A stretch of 9,405 nt of DNA from JALCSJ01 sp036788835 (lineage in GTDB: Bacteria > Bacillota > Negativicutes > Acidaminococcales > Acidaminococcaceae), in contig DAIQMR010000050.1 of NCBI GenBank assembly GCA_036788835.1, forward strand, positions 1 through 9,405, given 5' to 3'. The position numbers and the translations under genes were made by a program. Below are positions 6,094 to 9,405 of this stretch, piece after piece (the stretch's first letter is position 1; every line of letters starts with the position of its first letter). The notes under the pieces were generated by a model. The model had not been told where the DNA came from. It saw only the letters and a list, made by a program, of their open reading frames with translations, and did not search any database.

Positions 6094-6762
6094 ATGAGCA
6101 TTTTGGATAATTTAATGACCGCTGACAAAGGGTTTTGGAATAGCAGCCTGACCACAAAGCTGACTTCCCTGCCGGGAATTATTAACCAGGGGTACAGGCC
6201 ACCTCAGTGGATTCAGTTGCAGCCGGAGTTGCTGGTTTATATCAAGACGAATATTGGCGGGCTTTTTTTTGATGCGGTATTAAACACCAGCACTGAAAGC
6301 TCGCTGACCGTCACCTCTCATCCGGTGCAGAACGGAGCAAATATTTCAGACCACGCCTATATGGAACCGGTCCGGCTCTCCATGGAGATTGCCATGAGCG
6401 ATGCCATGGCGAGCATGGTTCCGGGGCAGTTTTATGGGGCTTACTCTAAATCAATAAGCGCCTACCGGGCGCTGGTTGATTTGCAGGCGGCAAGAACGCC
6501 TGTGCGGGTGCAGACTAAGCTGAATTCTTATGAAAATATGCTAATCACAAATATTAGCGTTAACGATGACGTCCATACGCAGAGCGGCCTGCGGGCTACC
6601 GTGCAATTGCAACAGATTCTGATTGCAAATGTCAGCTCTGAAAAGGTAAGCGCGCGGAGCTGGACGAGCGGCGGCGCTGCTAACAAGGGACCGGTTCAGC
6701 CTAAAACCAACCCGAAGTCCATTGGTGCCGGCATTGACCCTAAAGGGGGGACGCAAGATTGA
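6094..6762 (+). CDS. Dit-like baseplate protein
   Basis: The product is 222 aa and starts at ATG 6094. AGGGGTGGG at 6082-6090 supports this start over an in-frame TTG at 6073 inside the tape measure gene. The pattern is that of Dit-like myophage proteins: a beta-rich core with SHPVQNGANISDHAYMEPV (HPV-GxxISDH, H76 to H87), a strand pair, and a C-terminal NMLITNISVNDDVHTQSGLR segment. The final 30 residues are polar and rich in Pro, Gly, Ser and Lys, so probably a flexible tail. Dit-like proteins make a ring at the tube end and are the first layer of the baseplate hub. The stop overlaps the TTG start of the plug gene. A run of eight T lies at 6263-6270. Confidence 0.78.
   Translation: MSILDNLMTADKGFWNSSLTTKLTSLPGIINQGYRPPQWIQLQPELLVYIKTNIGGLFFDAVLNTSTESSLTVTSHPVQNGANISDHAYMEPVRLSMEIAMSDAMASMVPGQFYGAYSKSISAYRALVDLQAARTPVRVQTKLNSYENMLITNISVNDDVHTQSGLRATVQLQQILIANVSSEKVSARSWTSGGAANKGPVQPKTNPKSIGAGIDPKGGTQD
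6743..6751 (+). promoter_or_regulatory. Ribosome binding site for plug TTG start
   Basis: AAGGGGGGA precedes TTG 6759 by 7 bases. The TTG overlaps the upstream TGA (TTGA), which suggests translational coupling. No ATG is present near the start of this frame. Confidence 0.6.
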
Positions 6763-7094
6763 GCTACGTTACGATTCCTTTAGACAACACTCCGTATTCT
6801 GTGCAAACATTCACGGTGTCGCTTAAGGGCGGAGCCGTGAATATTGATATTTTATTAAAACTGCGCTACTTGGATCAGTACGGTTTTTGGCTGGCCGACA
6901 TTTACGATGCCGGCACAGAAAAGCCTTTGGTGTGCGGCGTGCCGCTTGTGCCGGGGGTTAACCTCTTGGGGCAGTATGCATACCTCGATATCGGTGAGGC
7001 CTATATCGAGGCGGCCACCGACACAGATTTGGAACAACCGGACAATAAAACCCTGGGTTCCACGTTCCTGCTGATTTGGGGTGATTCAACATGA
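6759..7094 (+). CDS. Baseplate plug protein, Pam3 gp18-like
   Basis: The product is 111 aa from TTG 6759. It matches the small baseplate plug family of compact myophages: an N-terminal IPLDNTPYSVQTFTVSL strand, a YGFWLADIYDA core (the WxLDIxD-like motif), a LVCGVPLVPGVNLLGQY segment resembling the usual G-PLVxGxDLL, and a C-terminal TFLLIWGD strand. The plug closes the tube lumen at the hub in the resting tail. Its place between the Dit-like and hub genes fits. Its stop overlaps the next start as ATGA. Confidence is good because several motifs occur in order. Confidence 0.75.
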   Translation: MSYVTIPLDNTPYSVQTFTVSLKGGAVNIDILLKLRYLDQYGFWLADIYDAGTEKPLVCGVPLVPGVNLLGQYAYLDIGEAYIEAATDTDLEQPDNKTLGSTFLLIWGDST

Positions 7095-8068
7095 GACAGT
7101 GGCTGCGCAAATGGCGCATCCTTATCACGGACAAAAATGATAAGGCCGCATTGAACGTGTCAGATTTGCATTGCAAATTTGAAGTCCACATCCGGCGGAT
7201 GCCTGCTTTTGGCTATGCCGTGGTGCATATCTACAATCTTGCAAAAGACACCGAGCAGAAAATCATTGAGGAAGGCGACCGGGTTATCATCGAGGCCGGC
7301 TATGAGGGCGAAACCAAACAGGAAGTCCAAAAGGACGGCACGACAAAAACTGTCACCACCTACACTCAGTACGGGAAGATTTTTGATGGCCAGGTAACTT
7401 ATCCGCTCCGGCGCAAAGAGTCCAACGTTGATTATGTGCTCGACCTCGTTTGCGTTGACGGGGACAATCAGCTGAATCTGAATTTCATAAAAAAGACGGT
7501 GAACCGGGGGCTGAATCAGCGCCAGGCTCTCACTGTCGCGTGCAATGATGGCTCCGTGGTAATTCCCTCAACCCATGTATCAGAATCGCTTGGCGGCCAA
7601 AAAACGGCGCGAGGGAAGGTGTTCTTTGGTCAGCCGAGAGACTACATCCAGGATATCAGCCGTGGAAATAATGCGGTGTGCTGGATTGAGGGCGGAAAAC
7701 TAAACGTCACGAAGCTGACCGACATCCCGGAGGGCGAGGCGTTGGTGGTCACACCATCGACCGGGCTCATCGGTATGCCGCAACAGACACAGTTTGGCGT
7801 GAATTTCCGGTTGCTGCTGAATCCGGCCATTAAACTTATGACCATGGTTCAGTTAAAAAATTCGGAAGTCAACGAGAATCAGGTTCAGCCAAACACACAA
7901 CAAACGCCGCTGGATGATGATTGGATTTACCAGGCTACGGAGGTCACCCATTCCGGGGACACCCGCGGCCAAGAATGGTATACGGATGTTTCCGGCATCA
8001 GCCGGTATGGTAAGGGTTCCCTGCCTGCCCTGCTGGGCAATTCCGGGCAAAACCCGAACGGAGCATAA
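7091..8068 (+). CDS. Baseplate hub protein
   Basis: The product is 325 aa. A GGGGTGA site precedes ATG 7091 by about 6 bases. Position between plug and spike genes, plus the sequence pattern, make this the hub that links the tube end to the spike, like T4 gp27 or Mu gp44. Visible parts are an N-terminal strand-rich domain (VSDLHCKFEVHIRRMPAFGY then AVVHIYNL, about residues 22-52), a VIIEAGYEG segment, a basic Thr-rich loop near residues 80-92, a DGQVTYPLRRK region, the FFGQPRDYIQDISRGNNAVC segment, and the Ser-Gly-rich C-terminus. The DYIQDI helix followed by a Trp-containing strand is a familiar hub feature. I cannot name the precise family. The last 20 residues are low-complexity, so the C-terminus is likely flexible. 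Confidence 0.68.
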   Translation: MRQWLRKWRILITDKNDKAALNVSDLHCKFEVHIRRMPAFGYAVVHIYNLAKDTEQKIIEEGDRVIIEAGYEGETKQEVQKDGTTKTVTTYTQYGKIFDGQVTYPLRRKESNVDYVLDLVCVDGDNQLNLNFIKKTVNRGLNQRQALTVACNDGSVVIPSTHVSESLGGQKTARGKVFFGQPRDYIQDISRGNNAVCWIEGGKLNVTKLTDIPEGEALVVTPSTGLIGMPQQTQFGVNFRLLLNPAIKLMTMVQLKNSEVNENQVQPNTQQTPLDDDWIYQATEVTHSGDTRGQEWYTDVSGISRYGKGSLPALLGNSGQNPNGA

Positions 8069-8070
8069 AA

Positions 8071-8682
8071 ATGATTACACTTGACGAAAGGGACGCCAGT
8101 CCGGAACGCCAGGCGGATATCGCCGGCCGCCGGATGGCAAATAATTTGCGGGTGGCCATGCCGGGCATCGTGACCTCGTTCAATTCGAAGGAGCAGACCG
8201 TTTCGGTCCGCTGCGCCGTCAGAGAAAGATTAACACAGGACGGCACCGATTCCTGGGTTGAGATTCCGGTGCTGGTTGATGTTCCCATCGTGCTGCCCAG
8301 GGCGGGCGGCTACGCACTTACCCTGCCTGTTAAGGCCGGGGATGAGTGCCTCGTTATTTTTGGGGACAATTGCATCGATGCCTGGTGGCAGAGCGGCGGT
8401 GTGCAGAACCAGATTGATTTGCGCCGCCACGATTTGAGCGATAGTTTTGCCGTCCTGGGGCCATGGAGCCAGCCCAGGGTTCTTCCGAATTATTCGACCG
8501 GGAGCGCCCAGCTCCGTAATGAGAGCGGCTCCGCTTATATTGAAATTTCCGGGAACACCATTAATATCGTGGCCGGGACCGTGAATATCGGCAGCTCTAC
8601 CAAAATTGACGGCAAGGTTTTCCTGGCTCACAAACACAGTGGTGTTACCACGGGCGGTTCCAATACCGGGGGTGTTAGCTAA
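8071..8682 (+). CDS. Gp138-type membrane-puncturing spike
   Basis: The product is 203 aa, with ACGGAG 7 bases before ATG 8071. It matches the Gp138 N-terminal (OB-fold) spike family: VAMPGIVTSFNSKEQTVSVR, EIPVLVDVPIVLPRAGGYAL then TLPVKAGDECLVIFGD, and a WWQSGG segment. Residues about 157-183 (IEISGNTINIVAGTVNIGSS and KIDGKVF) form short strands of the beta-helix type seen in trimeric spikes. The C-terminal AHKHSGVTTGGSNTGGV holds an H187-x-H189 pair. HxH-x(n)-TGGV endings bind an iron ion at the spike tip in P2- and Mu-type spikes, so an iron-bearing apex is likely. A spike that pierces a membrane would suit a host with an outer membrane, although this is only indirect evidence for the host. 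Confidence 0.82.
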   Translation: MITLDERDASPERQADIAGRRMANNLRVAMPGIVTSFNSKEQTVSVRCAVRERLTQDGTDSWVEIPVLVDVPIVLPRAGGYALTLPVKAGDECLVIFGDNCIDAWWQSGGVQNQIDLRRHDLSDSFAVLGPWSQPRVLPNYSTGSAQLRNESGSAYIEISGNTINIVAGTVNIGSSTKIDGKVFLAHKHSGVTTGGSNTGGVS

Positions 8683-9047
8683 TGCGTTATAGACGGCTTG
8701 AAATGTCCTGGGATTATTGTTTTGGCCGGGGCGTCAAAGACTACATGACGGGCGTGGAGGCGGTGGCGCAGGCCATCAAATCCCGCCTGCTTTTACTTTA
8801 TGGGGAGTGGTGGGAGAACACAACGGATGGCCTGCCGCTATTCCAACGGATTTTGGGCGTGCCTGCCACGGACGATAATCTGCAGGCTATCGACCTTATC
8901 ATCCGGGAACGGATTCTGGGTACCACCGGGGTGATGTCCATCCTGGGGTATGAATCCAGTTTTGTCAAAAGAAAATACACTTTTAAGGCTACCGTGGAAA
9001 CCCTTTACGGCACCCTTATGGTTACGAACGGGGAGGCTACCAAATGA
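8682..9047 (+). CDS. Baseplate wedge, gp25-like
   Basis: The product is 121 aa; ATG 8682 overlaps the upstream TAA as TAATG, with GGGGGTG at 8668-8674. The order spike, gp25-like, gpJ-like is standard in contractile baseplates. The N-terminal MRYRRLE and DYCFGRG segment, the AVAQAIKSRLLLLYGEWWEN helix, DGLPLFQRILG (residues 49-59), LIIRERILGTTGV, and the final YGT strand fit this group, which links the wedge to the sheath and starts sheath assembly. The EPR (Glu-Pro-Arg) motif of T4 gp25 is not present; in its place is the EWWENTTDG segment typical of this short group. This may be a lineage trait and should not be read as a defect. An alternative ATG at 8703 is less likely, given the conserved start. 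Confidence 0.76.
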   Translation: MRYRRLEMSWDYCFGRGVKDYMTGVEAVAQAIKSRLLLLYGEWWENTTDGLPLFQRILGVPATDDNLQAIDLIIRERILGTTGVMSILGYESSFVKRKYTFKATVETLYGTLMVTNGEATK

Positions 9048-9405
9048 GCTATTTTGCGCCTTATGTTGATGCTACCGGGCTCCATCTGCCCACCTACCAG
9101 GACATCCTTGATGACCTGGTGGCCAGTGCTAAAACCATTTATGGCGATGATATCTATCTTGAAGAGGACAGTGCCGACTATCAGCTTTTGTCTATTTTCG
9201 CTCTAAAAAGCTATGACAATATGCAGGCGCTGGCCTACTGCTATGCAAGCCGCTCTCCGGGGACAGCTTTGGGAGCCGGGCTTGATGGCGTGGTAAAGCT
9301 GAACGGTATTGCACGGAAAGCCGCCGGGTACAGTACGTGCGATGTGGCGCTGACCGGCACGGCGTTCACCCAAATCTCCGGCGGCAAGGTTAAAGATGCC
9401 AGCGG
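9044..9405 (+). CDS. gpJ-like baseplate wedge (3' partial)
   Basis: The first 120 codons of a gene that runs off the right edge. ATG 9044 overlaps the upstream TGA as ATGA, with GGGGAGG at 9030-9036. The pattern is that of the Baseplate_J family N-terminus: FAPYVDATGLHLPTYQDILD, then a DDIYLEEDSADYQLLSIFAL helix, a YDNMQALAYCYASRSPGTAL helix, GAGLDGVVKLNGIARKAAGY, and the start of a beta domain (CDVALTGTAF). The short conserved GxxLDxxvxxxGixRkxA region is clear. It would be the central wedge protein (Mu gp47 / P2 gpJ-like), bridging hub and wedge. The rest lies outside the window, so nothing can be said on its length. Confidence 0.83.
   Translation, partial: MSYFAPYVDATGLHLPTYQDILDDLVASAKTIYGDDIYLEEDSADYQLLSIFALKSYDNMQALAYCYASRSPGTALGAGLDGVVKLNGIARKAAGYSTCDVALTGTAFTQISGGKVKDAS

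Noticed and set aside
7855..7861. A AAA AAT heptamer in the hub gene
   Set aside because: It is in the right phase for -1 slippage, but the new frame ends after 18 codons with no conserved-looking product. Likely chance.
8230..8637. 135-aa minus-strand open frame opposite the spike gene
   Set aside because: It is a shadow of the Gp138-type spike, whose motifs are on the plus strand.
1..9405. Promoters, terminators, tRNA genes, CRISPR arrays, attachment sites and insertion sequences
   Set aside because: None could be supported. Genes overlap or are separated by at most about 25 bases, with no GC stem followed by a T run between genes.

Overview
The window is one uninterrupted, plus-strand late operon of a contractile-tailed (myovirus-like) phage or prophage: the end of the neck module, then the tail and most of the baseplate module. 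Both edges cut genes: the head-tail connector at the left and a gpJ-like wedge at the right. I see no host gene, integrase, lysis gene, RNA gene, CRISPR array or insertion sequence. The sequence holds little host information. The strong GGAGG-type ribosome binding sites and three likely TTG starts fit a Bacillota host. The spike with an HxH tip is most familiar from phages that cross an outer membrane. A Negativicutes-type or proteobacterial host would reconcile these, but this is a low-confidence inference.

Layout: (1) Neck, 1-1801: a partial DUF4054-like connector, an HK97-gp10/neck-like protein, a small head-tail joining-like protein and a neck/tail terminator (gp12-like, LIC_12616-like). 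(2) Tail shaft, 1807-4011: a DUF3383-family sheath, a DUF3277-family tube, and a tail assembly chaperone. The chaperone appears to be made in two forms through a -1 ribosomal frameshift at T TTT TTC (3775-3781). (3) Tape measure, 4023-6083: short (686 aa), with a complete M23 metallopeptidase domain near its C-terminus. (4) Baseplate, 6094-9405: Dit-like protein, baseplate plug, hub, Gp138-type spike, gp25-like wedge, and the start of a gpJ-like wedge.

The neck proteins close the capsid portal and join it to the tail. The chaperone pair would load the tape measure, around which the tube polymerises and the sheath then packs. The Dit-like protein, plug and hub link the tube to the spike, and the wedge proteins transmit the contraction trigger to the sheath. 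Genes overlap by a few bases or lie at most about 25 bases apart, with no visible promoter or terminator, so one transcript with translational coupling is likely. The only stretch that looks non-coding at first sight (3815-4011) is the frameshifted half of the chaperone.

The gene order is a known compact myophage plan rather than a new system. The most useful observations are the frameshift, which simple gene calling would miss, the peptidase inside the tape measure, and the small neck protein whose family I cannot name firmly. Family assignments rest on recognised sequence patterns and synteny; no database search was run.
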